Source: Mycolicibacter sinensis
GTDB taxonomy: Bacteria; Actinomycetota; Actinomycetes; Mycobacteriales; Mycobacteriaceae
NCBI RefSeq assembly: GCF_001667945.1
Contig: NZ_LZJK01000102.1
Location: forward strand, 1 to 39,188
Reading direction: 5' to 3'
DNA length: 39,188 nucleotides
In this document: positions 24,303 through 36,201 of the stretch, piece after piece
How positions within the stretch are numbered: position 1 is the first letter of the stretch
Layout: the number at the start of each line of letters is the position of its first letter
Program-made: the position numbers and the translations under genes
The notes under the pieces: model-generated
The model's database searches: none
What the model saw: the letters and a program-made list of their open reading frames with translations, nothing else
What the model was told of the DNA's origin: nothing

Positions 24303-26192
24303 GTGCCGAAATCCGTCCGCCGCGCTCAACTGACGGCGGGCGCCCTGCTCTCGGCGATGCTGCTGGTCTCGACGCAGGCCTGCACGGTCAACCCGCCGCC
24401 GGCGCCGCAGAGCACCGAGACCCCGAAAAGCACCGCGCCACCGCCGCCACGGATCAGCCAGATCATCATGGGCATCGACTCGATCGGTGCCGGCTTCAAC
24501 CCGCATCTGCGCTCCGATCTGTCGCCGGTCACCGCGGCCATCAGTGCACTGGTGTTACCCAGCGCCTTCCGGCCGATCCCGGATCCCGGCACGCCCACCG
24601 GCTCCCGCTGGGAGATGGACCCGACGTTGTTGGTGTCGGCCAAGGTGACCGATGACGCGCCGTTCACCGTCACCTACCGGATTCGGCCCGAGGCGTCCTG
24701 GACCGACAACGCACCGATTGCCGCCGACGACTTCTGGTACCTGTGGCAGCAGATGGTCAGCCAGCCGGGCGTCGTCGACCCGGCCGGTTATGACCTGATC
24801 ACCGGGGTCCACTCCGTCGACGGCGGCAAGCAGGTGGTGGTCACCTTTGCCAAGCCGTATCCGGCCTGGCGGGAGCTGTTCTCCAATATCCTGCCGGCGC
24901 ACATCGTCAAGGACGTGCCCGGCGGCTTCCCGGCCGGACTGGCCCGGGCGCTGCCGGTCACCGGCGGCCAGTTCCGGGTGGAGAACATCGACCCGCAGCG
25001 CGACGCGATCCTGCTCGCCCGAAACGACCGCTACTGGGGCCCACCGGCCAAGCCGGATCTGGTCCTGTTCCGCCGGGCCGGGTCGCCGGCCGCCCTGGCC
25101 GACTCCATGCGCAACGGTGACACCCAGGTGGCCCAGGTGCACGGCGGCTCGGCCGCCTTCGCCCAACTGTCGGTGATCCCGGGAGTGCAGACCTCCCGCG
25201 TCGTGACCCCGCGGGTGATGCAGCTGACGCTGCGGGCCGCCGAACCCAAGCTGGCGGACGTGCGGGTCCGCCGGGCGCTGCTGGGGCTGCTGGACGTCGG
25301 GCTGTTGGCCACCGTGGGTGCCGGCAGCGACAACACCGTCACCCTGGCCCAGGCCCAGATCCGCACGCCCAGCGACCCCGGTTACGTGCCGACTGCGCCG
25401 CCGGCCATGTCCGACTCGGCGGCGCTCGCGCTGCTGCAGGCGGCCGGCTACCGGGTCGAGAAGGATGCGCCCCCGTCCGCGCTGGTTCCGCCCGCCGGTG
25501 CCCAGCCCCCCGTGGCGCACCCGCCGGAAGTCACCCGGGGGCGAATCAGCAAGGGCGGCGAACAGCTGACACTGGTCATCGGCGTGGCGGCCAACGATCC
25601 GACGTCGGTGGCCGTGGCCAACACCGCCGCCGACCAACTGCGCAACGTGGGCATCGCGGCCACCGTGCTGCCGCTGGACCCGGTCAAGCTCTACCGCGAG
25701 GCGCTGGTAACCCATCAGGTCGACGCCATCGTCGGCTGGCAGCAGGCCGGGGGCGACCTGGCCACGCTGCTGGCTTCGCGATACGGCTGTATTGCGCTGG
25801 AGACCACCACCGTGCCGACGTCCGGCACCCCGTCCCCGTCGCCGGCGCCGAAGTCGCCGCCACCACCGGTCGCCGCGCCGACCACGCCGACGTCGAAGGC
25901 TCCGCCGCGCCCGGCCGGTTCGGGGGCGCTGGTGCAGGCACCGTCGAACATCACCGGCGTCTGCGACCACAGCATCCAGGACGAGATCGATGCGGCACTC
26001 GACGGCAGCAAGCCCATCGGTGAGGTGATCACGGCCGTCGAACCCCGGCTGTGGAACATGGCGACGGTGTTGCCGATCCTGCAGGACACCACGATCGTGG
26101 CCGTCGGCCCGAGCGTGACCAACGTCAGCCTGTCCGGGGCGGTGCCGGTAGGCATCGTCGGTGACGCCGGAATCTGGGTGAAGCGGCCCTGA
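24303..26192 (+). CDS. lpqW: Lipoprotein-like LpqW, regulator of PIM/lipomannan branching
   Basis: The 629-residue protein has the fold of family 5 oligopeptide-binding proteins ([48 protein letters not shown]). In M. smegmatis LpqW steers AcPIM4 towards lipomannan rather than polar PIMs and is functionally linked to PimE, encoded here about 14 kb away. GTG at 24303 gives a basic N-terminus and a hydrophobic stretch ending VSTQAC27. That lipobox is poor (T and Q at -3 and -2). Two Pro-rich linkers are present. Confidence 0.92.
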   Translation: MPKSVRRAQLTAGALLSAMLLVSTQACTVNPPPAPQSTETPKSTAPPPPRISQIIMGIDSIGAGFNPHLRSDLSPVTAAISALVLPSAFRPIPDPGTPTGSRWEMDPTLLVSAKVTDDAPFTVTYRIRPEASWTDNAPIAADDFWYLWQQMVSQPGVVDPAGYDLITGVHSVDGGKQVVVTFAKPYPAWRELFSNILPAHIVKDVPGGFPAGLARALPVTGGQFRVENIDPQRDAILLARNDRYWGPPAKPDLVLFRRAGSPAALADSMRNGDTQVAQVHGGSAAFAQLSVIPGVQTSRVVTPRVMQLTLRAAEPKLADVRVRRALLGLLDVGLLATVGAGSDNTVTLAQAQIRTPSDPGYVPTAPPAMSDSAALALLQAAGYRVEKDAPPSALVPPAGAQPPVAHPPEVTRGRISKGGEQLTLVIGVAANDPTSVAVANTAADQLRNVGIAATVLPLDPVKLYREALVTHQVDAIVGWQQAGGDLATLLASRYGCIALETTTVPTSGTPSPSPAPKSPPPPVAAPTTPTSKAPPRPAGSGALVQAPSNITGVCDHSIQDEIDAALDGSKPIGEVITAVEPRLWNMATVLPILQDTTIVAVGPSVTNVSLSGAVPVGIVGDAGIWVKRP

Positions 26193-26307
26193 CGGCCGTC
26201 GCGAAAGATTAGCCGAAGCAAATACTTCCGGTTTGCTGAGAGATCGGCTCCGTAGTGGCCGCGCGGCCGGTCGACAGGGCTAGGGTCGCAAGTCGGGGAG
26301 GTTCATC

Positions 26308-26391
26308 ATGAGGGGTGCCAGCGAGCCGTCGTCCGGCCCGCAATCGAACCGATCCGCGTCTTGCGCACAGATAACGCTTGGTTATTATTAA
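26308..26391 (+). CDS. Possible 27-residue leader peptide
   Basis: ATG at 26308 has an excellent GGGGAGG six bases upstream and opens a 27-codon frame rich in Ser that ends SCAQITLGYY. It ends 34 bases before the start of the exported-protein gene. No homologue is known to me. It may be a small regulatory uORF, or chance. Confidence 0.35.
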   Translation: MRGASEPSSGPQSNRSASCAQITLGYY

Positions 26392-26425
26392 GCAGCTTGC
26401 GCCGGACACCTGGAGAGGATGGTTG

Positions 26426-27316
26426 ATGGAACACCTCGCTTACCGGTGCGCGACCGTAGCGGCTGCGGCCCTGGCCGTCGGCGGGTTGGTCGCCGTGCTG
26501 ACTCCGACGACCCCGTCCCTGCCTGACGTGCAGATTCGCGACTTCGCCCTGGCCGGACTGCCCACCGGGCACGTGGATCCGGGCGCGGGGATCGATGTGG
26601 CCGAGAACCACTACGGCCCCAGTAGCGTCAGCGGCGCCGACTTCGACCCACAGCAGATCAACCTGGGCGATGTGCTCTACAGCCGCGGCGAGGATGACCT
26701 CGGTACCGGCTCGGAGTTCAACACCGGTGACCTCGAGCATGAGTTGAGCGCCATCCTCAGCGCAGGCGGGGGACTGGATCCGCAGACCGTGCTGGGCGCC
26801 GTGCCCGTGGTCGACCTCGGTGCCGTGACCCCGTCGGTCGGTGGTGCGGTCGGCGGAAGCGAACAGGCTGTCAACAGCGCGGTGGCCACCACCTCCACCG
26901 CCATCTGGGCGCTGATGACCGGCCTGCCGGCGCTGCAGCAGACGTTCAACGCCGGCGTGGTGGCAATCGAACAAGAACTGAACAACTCGCTGGTCGCCGC
27001 CCAGGAGGCTGCCGCGGAAAAGCTGTTCGGTGACAACCCCGAAGTCAGTGACGCCGTGAACTGGATCTTCACCCTCAACAACACGGTGCTGGCGCACAAC
27101 GAAGCCGCGTTCAACAGCCTGTTCGGTATCGACTACGACCCCCACAGCGCCCTGCTCGGCAACATGGACCCGGGCCTCGCCGAGGCCGACTGGAGCACCC
27201 TGCTGCAGTTCAGCCCGGACGATTTCAACGAGATCGTCAACGCCATCCAGGCCGACAACCTCTGGCTGCTGTTGGGCAACATCGACTGGGCAAGCCTGTT
27301 CGCCGGCCTCTTCTGA
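26426..27316 (+). CDS. Mycobacterial exported protein of unknown function
   Basis: ATG at 26426 follows GGAGAGG by eight bases. The 296-residue product begins with a short basic end and hydrophobic core ([20 protein letters not shown]), a signal peptide or anchor, then an acidic, Ala/Asn-rich helical protein without cysteines that ends [10 protein letters not shown]. It resembles a paralogous family of exported proteins in some mycobacteria that has no known function. M. tuberculosis has Rv1167c, PPE17 and PE11 at this place instead. Confidence 0.7.
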   Translation: MEHLAYRCATVAAAALAVGGLVAVLTPTTPSLPDVQIRDFALAGLPTGHVDPGAGIDVAENHYGPSSVSGADFDPQQINLGDVLYSRGEDDLGTGSEFNTGDLEHELSAILSAGGGLDPQTVLGAVPVVDLGAVTPSVGGAVGGSEQAVNSAVATTSTAIWALMTGLPALQQTFNAGVVAIEQELNNSLVAAQEAAAEKLFGDNPEVSDAVNWIFTLNNTVLAHNEAAFNSLFGIDYDPHSALLGNMDPGLAEADWSTLLQFSPDDFNEIVNAIQADNLWLLLGNIDWASLFAGLF

Positions 27317-27338
27317 TCTGCACGGTAGGGTTCGGCCG

Positions 27339-28256
27339 GTGTCAGAACTGACCCCCCGGCTGTTGTTCGTGCACGCCCATCCCGACGACGAGACGCTGAC
27401 CACCGGGGCAACGATTGCCCACTACGCCGCCCGTGGCGCCGAGGTGCACGTCGTCACCTGCACTCTCGGCGAGGAGGGCGAGGTCATCGGGGACCGCTGG
27501 GCACAGCTGGCGGTGGATCACGCCGACCAGCTCGGCGGTTACCGGATTGGCGAACTCGCCGCCGCGCTGCGCGAACTGGGCGTCGGCCCGCCGCAATTCC
27601 TCGGCGGCGCCGGACGCTGGCGGGATTCCGGCATGGACGGCACCCCGGCCCGGCGACAGCAGCGGTTCATCGACGCCGACGACGCCGAGACGGTCGCGAC
27701 GCTGGCCGCCGTCATCCGGCGGGTGCGTCCGCACGTGGTGGTGAGTTACGACCCCAGCGGCGGATACGGCCATCCCGACCATGTGCACGCCCACCACATC
27801 ACCACCGCGGCCGTCGCAGCCGCAGCAGACGACACCGCCGGATCCGGCCCGGCCTGGGCCACGCCGAAGTTCTATTGGACGGTGACCGCCGCCAGTGCAT
27901 CGCGGGCGGCCCGGCGGGCCCTGCGGGACAGCGACTGCTTGCCGCACTGGACGCTGCCCGGGGAGCCAGACCCCGCCGGGGAATTTCCCGACGACCGGAT
28001 CGACGCCGTCGTCGAGGCTGCCGCATCGCGCCCGGCCAAGGTGGCGGCCATGGCGGCGCACGCCACCCAGGTCACCGTCGGGCCCACCGGCCGGGCGTTT
28101 GCGTTGTCCAACAACGTGGCTCAGCCGATCGTGGACGCCGAACACTACGTGCTGGCCGCCGGCAGCGCCGGTCCGCGGGATGGGCGGGGCTGGGAAACCG
28201 ACCTGCTGGCCGGACTTGAGCTCGGCGCCGCCGGGCACGGGGTAAGCTCCAGCTGA
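27339..28256 (+). CDS. mshB: GlcNAc-Ins deacetylase MshB (mycothiol synthesis)
   Basis: This zinc-dependent LmbE-family enzyme removes the acetyl group from GlcNAc-inositol in mycothiol synthesis. The metal site is visible as HAHPDDETL (His13, Asp15 and Asp16 region), and [12 protein letters not shown] carries the third ligand. GTG at 27339 gives 305 residues, near the 303 of M. tuberculosis. The C-terminus ([12 protein letters not shown]) fits the family. It lies 22 bases after the exported-protein gene and is followed by a small coupled pair. Confidence 0.93.
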   Translation: MSELTPRLLFVHAHPDDETLTTGATIAHYAARGAEVHVVTCTLGEEGEVIGDRWAQLAVDHADQLGGYRIGELAAALRELGVGPPQFLGGAGRWRDSGMDGTPARRQQRFIDADDAETVATLAAVIRRVRPHVVVSYDPSGGYGHPDHVHAHHITTAAVAAAADDTAGSGPAWATPKFYWTVTAASASRAARRALRDSDCLPHWTLPGEPDPAGEFPDDRIDAVVEAAASRPAKVAAMAAHATQVTVGPTGRAFALSNNVAQPIVDAEHYVLAAGSAGPRDGRGWETDLLAGLELGAAGHGVSSS

Positions 28257-28289
28257 ACCATCTCCCACGTAGAGGTAAAGGGCATAGGC

Positions 28290-28397
28290 ATGGATCCCGA
28301 TCTGGACCCGAACTTGGAGCACTGGCAGTGGTGGCTGGACAGCTTCCAGTGGATGGTCGGTTCGATGGTCAGCCAGCTGGACAGCATCCCCACTTGA
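28290..28397 (+). CDS. 35-residue Trp-rich small protein
   Basis: ATG at 28290 opens an acidic, Trp/Gln-rich frame (EHWQWWLDSFQWMVGSMV) with GTAGAGG some distance upstream. The stop TGA (28395-28397) overlaps a TTG that starts the Rv1171-like membrane protein, which suggests coupled translation and supports that both are real. The amphipathic, aromatic composition would suit membrane-surface binding. I know no description of it. Confidence 0.5.
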   Translation: MDPDLDPNLEHWQWWLDSFQWMVGSMVSQLDSIPT

Positions 28398-28837
28398 GCC
28401 CCGTCGCGCCGCTCACCGAGCCCGCGAGGAATACCGATACGCCGGGTCCGCCCGTCAACTACCCGGTACTGGCTCTGCTGGCCGTCGACGGCGTCCTCTG
28501 TGCAGTGTCGACCGCCCTGCTGCTACCCGCGCACATCGGCGCCGTCCCGTTCCCGCTCAGCGCCCTGGTCGGGGGCCTGGTCAACACCGGACTGGTGTGG
28601 GTCGCGCTGCGCTGCACGTCGTCGCTGCGGTTGGCCGCACTGCCGCTGTGGGCCTGGCTGCTGACGATCGCGCTGATGACGTTCGGCGGCCCCGGTGACG
28701 ACCTGATCTTCGCCGACCGCGGTGTGATGGCCTACGGCGTGTTGTTGATGATCGTGCTGGGCAGTGCACCGCCCGGGTGGCTGCTGTGGCGGCGCCGCCA
28801 GGCGCTGACCGCGCGCCGGCCGGCCGGCGAACCCTGA
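28394..28837 (+). CDS. Small membrane protein (Rv1171-like)
   Basis: TTG at 28394 overlaps the stop of the 35-residue gene. The 147-residue product has about four hydrophobic helices ([72 protein letters not shown]) and a basic tail. Its place between mshB and fbiC is that of Rv1171. The function is unknown. A longer in-frame start would overlap the small gene. Confidence 0.75.
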   Translation: MSPVAPLTEPARNTDTPGPPVNYPVLALLAVDGVLCAVSTALLLPAHIGAVPFPLSALVGGLVNTGLVWVALRCTSSLRLAALPLWAWLLTIALMTFGGPGDDLIFADRGVMAYGVLLMIVLGSAPPGWLLWRRRQALTARRPAGEP

Positions 28838-28904
28838 GGACCGGGCCGACGCGACCTGCGCTCGTCGGGGCGGTTGGCGCGGCGGCTACTGTGGCGCGTA
28901 TGGC

Positions 28905-31499
28905 ATGCGCGAGATTCCGGATGCGGGCGGAGCGCGGATGACGCACCCGTCGGCGCTGCGACGTGTCCTGCGGCGGGCCCGCGACGGCGTCCTGCTCAAC
29001 GTCGAGGAAACCGCCATCGCGATGAGTGCGCGCGGTACCGACCTGGCTGACCTGTGTGCCAGCGCCGCGCGGGTGCGAGACGCCGGCCTGATGTCCGGCG
29101 GCCGGCGCGGGCCGGGTGGCCGGCTGCCGGTCAGTTACTCGCGCAAGGTGTTCATCCCGGTCACCCACTTGTGCCGCGACACCTGCCATTACTGCACCTT
29201 CGTCACGGTGCCGGGGGTGCTGCGAGCACAAGGCAAGCAGATGTACCTGGGGCCCGACGAAATCCTCGAGATCGCCCGCCGCGGCTCCGAATTGGGATGC
29301 AAGGAGGCGCTGTTCACCCTGGGCGACCGGCCCGAGGAGCGGTGGCCCGAAGCGCGGCAGTGGCTCGACGAGCGCGGCTACGACAGCACGCTGGCCTATG
29401 TACGTGCGATGGCCATCCGGGTGCTGGAGGAGACCGGTCTGCTGCCGCATCTGAACCCCGGCGTGATGAGCTGGTCGGAGATGTCGCGGCTCAAGCCGGT
29501 GGCGCCGTCGATGGGCATGATGCTGGAGACCACGTCGCGGCGGCTGTTCGAGACCAAGGGCATGGCGCACTACGGCAGCCCCGACAAAGACCCGGCGGTG
29601 CGGCTGCGCACGCTGGCCGACGCGGGCCGGCTCTCGATCCCGTTCACCACGGGCCTGCTGGTCGGCATCGGTGAGACCCTGGCGGAACGTGCCGACACCG
29701 TGCACGCGATCCGCAAGGTGCACAAGGAGTTCGGGCACATCCAGGAAGTGATCGTGCAGAACTTCCGGGCCAAGGAGCACACTGCGATGGCCTCGACGCC
29801 CGACGCCGGCTTCGAGGATTTCCTGGCCACGGTAGCCGCGACCCGGCTGGTGCTGGGCCCCAAGATGCGGGTGCAGGCGCCGCCCAACCTGGTGTCGGCC
29901 GACGAATGTCTGGCATTGATCGGCGCCGGGGTCGACGACTGGGGCGGGGTGTCGCCGCTGACCCCGGACCATGTCAATCCGGAGCGGCCCTGGCCGGCGT
30001 TAGACGACCTGGCCGCGATCACGCAGCGCGCCGGCTATGACCTGGTGCAGCGGCTCACCGCTCAACCCGATTACGTGCAGGCCGGTGCGGCGTGGATCGA
30101 CCCCCGGGTGCGCCCGCACGTCGCGGCGCTGGCCGACCCGGACACCGGGTGGGCGCGCGACGTCAACCCGGTCGGGCTGGCGTGGCAGGAACCCGATGAC
30201 GTGCAGTCCACCGGCCGGGTGGACCTGCACACCGCGATCGACGTCGACGGGCGGGCGACCGAGACCCGCAGCGATCTCGGTAGTGCCTTCGGGGACTGGG
30301 AGTCGATCCGCGAACAGATTCACGACCTGGCGGCAAGGGCGCCGGAACGTGTCGACACCGATGTGCTGGCCGCGCTGCGCTCGGCGGAACGCGACCCGGC
30401 CGGCTGCACCGACGCCGAATATCTGGCCCTGGCCACCGCGGACGGTCCGGCCCTGGACGCCGTTGCCGCACTGGCGGATTCACTGCGCCGCGACGCCGTC
30501 GGCGATGACGTGACCTATGTGGTCAACCGCAACATCAACTTCACCAACGTCTGCTACGTCGGCTGCCGGTTCTGTGCATTCGCCCAACGCAAAGGTGATG
30601 CCGACGCCTTTTCGCTGTCCAACGCAGAGGTCGGGGAACGCGCCTACGAAGCGCACCTGGCCGGCGCCACCGAGGTCTGCATGCAGGGCGGGATCGACCC
30701 CGAGCTGCCGGTCACCGGTTATGCCGATCTGGTGCGCGCGGTCAAAGCACGGGTGCCGTCGATGCACGTGCATGCGTTCAGCCCGATGGAGATCACCAAC
30801 GGGGTGTCCAAGAGCGGCTTGAGTATTCGCGAGTGGCTGATCAGCCTGCGCGAGGCCGGCCTGGGCAGCATCCCGGGCACTGCCGCGGAGATCCTCGACG
30901 ACGAGATCCGCTGGGTGCTGACCAAGGGCAAGCTGCCGACCTCGATGTGGGTCGAGGTGATCACCACCGCGCATGAGGTCGGACTGCGGTCCAGCTCGAC
31001 GATGATGTACGGCCACATCGATTCGCCGCGGCACTGGATCGGCCACTTCCGGGTGCTGCGCGACATCCAGGACCGCACCGGCGGTTTCACCGAATTCGTC
31101 CCGCTGCCGTTCGTGCACCAGAGTTCCCCGCTGTATCTGGCCGGTGGGGCGCGGCCCGGGCCGAGCCACCGGGACAACCGTGCGGTGCACGCGCTGGCGC
31201 GGATCATGCTGCACGGCCGCATCCCCAACATCCAGACCAGCTGGGTCAAGTTGGGTGTGGAACGCACCCAGGTGATGCTCAACGGTGGGGCCAACGATCT
31301 GGGCGGCACCTTGATGGAGGAGACCATCTCCCGGATGGCCGGCTCCGAGCACGGGTCGGCCAAGACCATCGCCGAGTTGGTTGCGATCGCCGAGGGCATC
31401 GGCCGCCCGGCTCGGCAGCGCACCACCGACTACGCGCCCATTCCTGCGCGCGACGGGGGCACGTCCCCGCAAGCGGGGGACCCCCAGCTAGCGCACTGA
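28905..31499 (+). CDS. fbiC: FO synthase FbiC (F420 biosynthesis)
   Basis: This fused CofG-CofH radical SAM enzyme makes FO, the deazaflavin core of F420, from tyrosine and a flavin precursor. Both cluster motifs are present: CRDTCHYC at about residue 91 (CofG half) and CYVGCRFC at about residue 550 (CofH half). The 864 residues agree with about 856 in M. tuberculosis. ATG at 28905 is used; ATG at 28938 has a better ribosome site (GGAG) and may be the true start. The last dozen codons are contributed by a palindromic repeat, so the C-terminus ([13 protein letters not shown]) differs from homologues. Confidence 0.95.
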   Translation: MREIPDAGGARMTHPSALRRVLRRARDGVLLNVEETAIAMSARGTDLADLCASAARVRDAGLMSGGRRGPGGRLPVSYSRKVFIPVTHLCRDTCHYCTFVTVPGVLRAQGKQMYLGPDEILEIARRGSELGCKEALFTLGDRPEERWPEARQWLDERGYDSTLAYVRAMAIRVLEETGLLPHLNPGVMSWSEMSRLKPVAPSMGMMLETTSRRLFETKGMAHYGSPDKDPAVRLRTLADAGRLSIPFTTGLLVGIGETLAERADTVHAIRKVHKEFGHIQEVIVQNFRAKEHTAMASTPDAGFEDFLATVAATRLVLGPKMRVQAPPNLVSADECLALIGAGVDDWGGVSPLTPDHVNPERPWPALDDLAAITQRAGYDLVQRLTAQPDYVQAGAAWIDPRVRPHVAALADPDTGWARDVNPVGLAWQEPDDVQSTGRVDLHTAIDVDGRATETRSDLGSAFGDWESIREQIHDLAARAPERVDTDVLAALRSAERDPAGCTDAEYLALATADGPALDAVAALADSLRRDAVGDDVTYVVNRNINFTNVCYVGCRFCAFAQRKGDADAFSLSNAEVGERAYEAHLAGATEVCMQGGIDPELPVTGYADLVRAVKARVPSMHVHAFSPMEITNGVSKSGLSIREWLISLREAGLGSIPGTAAEILDDEIRWVLTKGKLPTSMWVEVITTAHEVGLRSSSTMMYGHIDSPRHWIGHFRVLRDIQDRTGGFTEFVPLPFVHQSSPLYLAGGARPGPSHRDNRAVHALARIMLHGRIPNIQTSWVKLGVERTQVMLNGGANDLGGTLMEETISRMAGSEHGSAKTIAELVAIAEGIGRPARQRTTDYAPIPARDGGTSPQAGDPQLAH
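31455..31488. repeat. Palindromic repeat at the fbiC 3' end
   Basis: GGGGG and CCCCC arms enclose GTCCCCGC/GCGGGGGAC with a two-base loop. It is the type of short GC palindrome found at many mycobacterial gene ends. It lies inside the last codons of fbiC and may also terminate transcription towards the convergent fadH gene. Confidence 0.55.
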
Positions 31500-31504
31500 G
31501 GGGC

Positions 31505-34089
<2,585 letters not shown>

Positions 34090-34109
34090 AAGCACGGCGC
34101 CCGGCCCTA

Positions 34110-34123
34110 TGCAACTTGTTGCA
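34110..34123. promoter_or_regulatory. Palindromic operator candidate
   Basis: TGCAACTTGTTGCA is a perfect 14-base inverted repeat just upstream of the PadR start, and a further half site TGCAACT begins at 34125. It lies in the short gap shared with dapC, so one site could affect both directions. Confidence 0.5.
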
Positions 34124-34192
34124 CTGCAACTGGGCGCATAGGCAGGTGGGTCGTGCCAGCGGCGGTGCCGGCGCGGTTACTATCAGGAACCG

Positions 34193-34225
34193 ATGAATCC
34201 GCCGCGTTCCGCCGTCGCCCCGTGA
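34193..34225 (+). CDS. Possible 10-codon leader overlapping dapC
   Basis: ATG at 34193 opens [10 protein letters not shown] and its TGA overlaps the dapC GTG. A -10-like TACTAT lies nine bases before the ATG (34178-34183), as in leaderless mycobacterial transcripts. If real, it would couple dapC translation to a leaderless start. Confidence 0.3.
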   Translation: MNPPRSAVAP

Positions 34226-35337
34226 GCCCCGTGCACGGCGGCAGATCAGCCGCGCTGCCGACCTTCCCGTGGGATACGTTGGCCGAGGTGACGGCGCGGG
34301 CCAAGGCGCATCCCGACGGCATCGTCGACCTGTCGGTGGGCACCCCCGTCGATCCCGTGGCGCCGGTCATCCGAGCGGCCTTGGCGGCGGCTTCGTCGGC
34401 GCCGGGATATCCGACCACCGCCGGCACTGCTCAGCTGCGGGCGTCGGCGATCGCCGCACTTGACCGCCGCTACGGGATCACCGGAGTCGCCGAGTCGGCG
34501 GTACTGCCGGTGATCGGCACCAAGGAGCTCATCGCCTGGCTGCCGACCCTGCTGGGTCTCGGCGGCGACGACATGGTCGTCGTTCCGGAACTGGCCTACC
34601 CGACCTACGAGGTGGGCGCCCGGCTGGCCGGGGCGGTGTGGGTGCGCAGTGACGCCCCGGACCGCCTCGGCGGTGCGCCGCCGGCCCTGGTGTATCTGAA
34701 CTCACCCAGTAATCCCACCGGGGCCATCTTGAGAGCCGACGAGCTCCGTGCCCTGGTCGGCTGGGCCCGCCAGAACCGGGTGCTGCTGGTCTCCGACGAG
34801 TGCTACCTGGGGCTCGGTTGGGACGCCGAACCGCGTTCGGTGCTGCACCCGCAGGTCTGCGACGGCGACCACCGCGGCCTGCTGGCCGTGCACTCACTGT
34901 CCAAGACCTCCTCACTGGCCGGGTATCGGGCCGGTTTCGTCGCCGGCGACGAAGCCGTGGTGGCCGAACTGCTCGCGGTGCGCAAACACGCCGGGATGAT
35001 GGTGCCGACCCCGGTGCAGGCGGCGATGGTCGCCGCCCTCGACGACGACGCACACGAGCGTGAACAGCGCGACCGCTATGCCCGCCGCCGTGAGGTGCTG
35101 CTGCCGGCGATGCGCGCGGCCGGCTTCCGCATCGACCACTCGCACGGCGGGCTGTATCTGTGGGCCACCCGCGGCGAGGCGTGTCGGCGCACCGTCGGCT
35201 GGCTGGCCGAGCGCGGAATCCTGGTGGCGCCGGGGGAGTTCTACGGCCCAGCCGGCGCCGAGCACGTCCGGGTGGCGTTGACCGCCACCGACGAGCGGAT
35301 CGCCGCGGCGGCCGACCGGCTGCAGTCGGCTCGCTAA
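34222..35337 (+). CDS. dapC: N-succinyl-diaminopimelate aminotransferase DapC
   Basis: This PLP-dependent fold-type I aminotransferase of the lysine/meso-DAP pathway supplies cell-wall DAP. Family marks are [36 protein letters not shown], the PLP lysine in [16 protein letters not shown], and the C-terminal Arg in [15 protein letters not shown] at 34222 gives 371 residues, near 362 in M. tuberculosis; the frame is open much further upstream, but that part is antisense to the PadR gene. The fdxC gene that normally precedes dapC is absent. Confidence 0.92.
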   Translation: MSPVHGGRSAALPTFPWDTLAEVTARAKAHPDGIVDLSVGTPVDPVAPVIRAALAAASSAPGYPTTAGTAQLRASAIAALDRRYGITGVAESAVLPVIGTKELIAWLPTLLGLGGDDMVVVPELAYPTYEVGARLAGAVWVRSDAPDRLGGAPPALVYLNSPSNPTGAILRADELRALVGWARQNRVLLVSDECYLGLGWDAEPRSVLHPQVCDGDHRGLLAVHSLSKTSSLAGYRAGFVAGDEAVVAELLAVRKHAGMMVPTPVQAAMVAALDDDAHEREQRDRYARRREVLLPAMRAAGFRIDHSHGGLYLWATRGEACRRTVGWLAERGILVAPGEFYGPAGAEHVRVALTATDERIAAAADRLQSAR

Positions 35338-35734
35338 GCCACGGCTTTGCGGTGCAGAATCGGTAGTACCCCCTCGGCGAACCAGTAGGCCTCCTCCAGA
35401 TGCGGGTACCCGACAGGATGAACTCGTCGAATCCCAGCGAGTAGTACTCCCAGATCAGATTCGCGACTTCCTGGTGGCTGCCCACCAGCGCGGTTCCTGC
35501 GCAGCCCCAGACCAGGCCGACACCCGCCCACAGGTTCGGGTAGATCTCCAGTCTGTCGGTCCGGCCGCCGTGCAGCGCCGTCATCCGTCGCTGCCCCTCG
35601 GAACGGGCATGCAGTGCAGTGGATTTGGCGATCCGTTCCGGCGACAGCTCGCTCAGCAATTCCTCGGCGACGGCATTGCTGCCCAGGCTGATCGCGGCGC
35701 CGCGATGGGCGTCAAGGTCTGGTTCAACGGGCAT
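35334..35734 (-). pseudogene. Remnant of alkanesulfonate monooxygenase (SsuD-like)
   Basis: Only the C-terminal third of a flavin-dependent LLM-class monooxygenase remains: [20 protein letters not shown], then the hallmark [20 protein letters not shown] and GFDEFILSG. After that Gly the frame shifts by one base near 35410; another frame carries the proper end [18 protein letters not shown]. The N-terminal two thirds of the barrel are absent. The stop overlaps the dapC end. It marks the point where similarity to the M. tuberculosis gene order is lost. Confidence 0.85.
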
Positions 35735-36201
35735 CCTCTACGTGTTCGCCGGCATGAACGCGCCAGCAACACTGCGGCACAGTCGAAGACGAGGTTATGG
35801 TTGAGGTCCCGAAACTGACAATGGTTTGAATTGCCGTGAATGGAATCGATTCGGCGACCTACCGGATATGTGGCCCGGGTTTACCGCACCGCGAGATTCT
35901 ATCTTCCGGCTGGCGGCGCCAACTGCTCCGCCGGGGAGTGCTCCCCGGGAACCGGAGCGCCGCCGTGTCGGCGGATTCGCGCAGGTGATAGCTGTGGGGT
36001 GGGCCCGTTCGGCGGCGGGGAGGGCCACTCGCCGCTGTGCGGCGGCGCCGGCGGGCGTTCGGGCCAGGTGCACCGCTGGCGGCTGTCGGGGTGCGCCGAT
36101 CGTATTAGCGTCAGCACAAACCGACCGCCGCAGACGGCGACACAGAGTTCTCGAGCGCGGCGGGGTTTCGGTCCGGCGACAGGCGCGAGGGGTTTGTGGT
36201 G
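35735..36201. other. Intergenic region before the PPE gene
   Basis: Several open frames cross it but none has a coherent protein sequence or ribosome site. It probably contains the promoter of the PPE gene; I see no clear -35/-10 pair. GC hairpins of the gene-end type are present near 35925-35985. Confidence 0.4.

Noticed and set aside
34110..34131. Same TGCAACT core as the iterons at 4570-4704, suggesting a shared binding protein
   Set aside because: The flanks, spacing and symmetry differ (palindrome here, direct repeats there); a 7-base match in unrelated regions is expected by chance.
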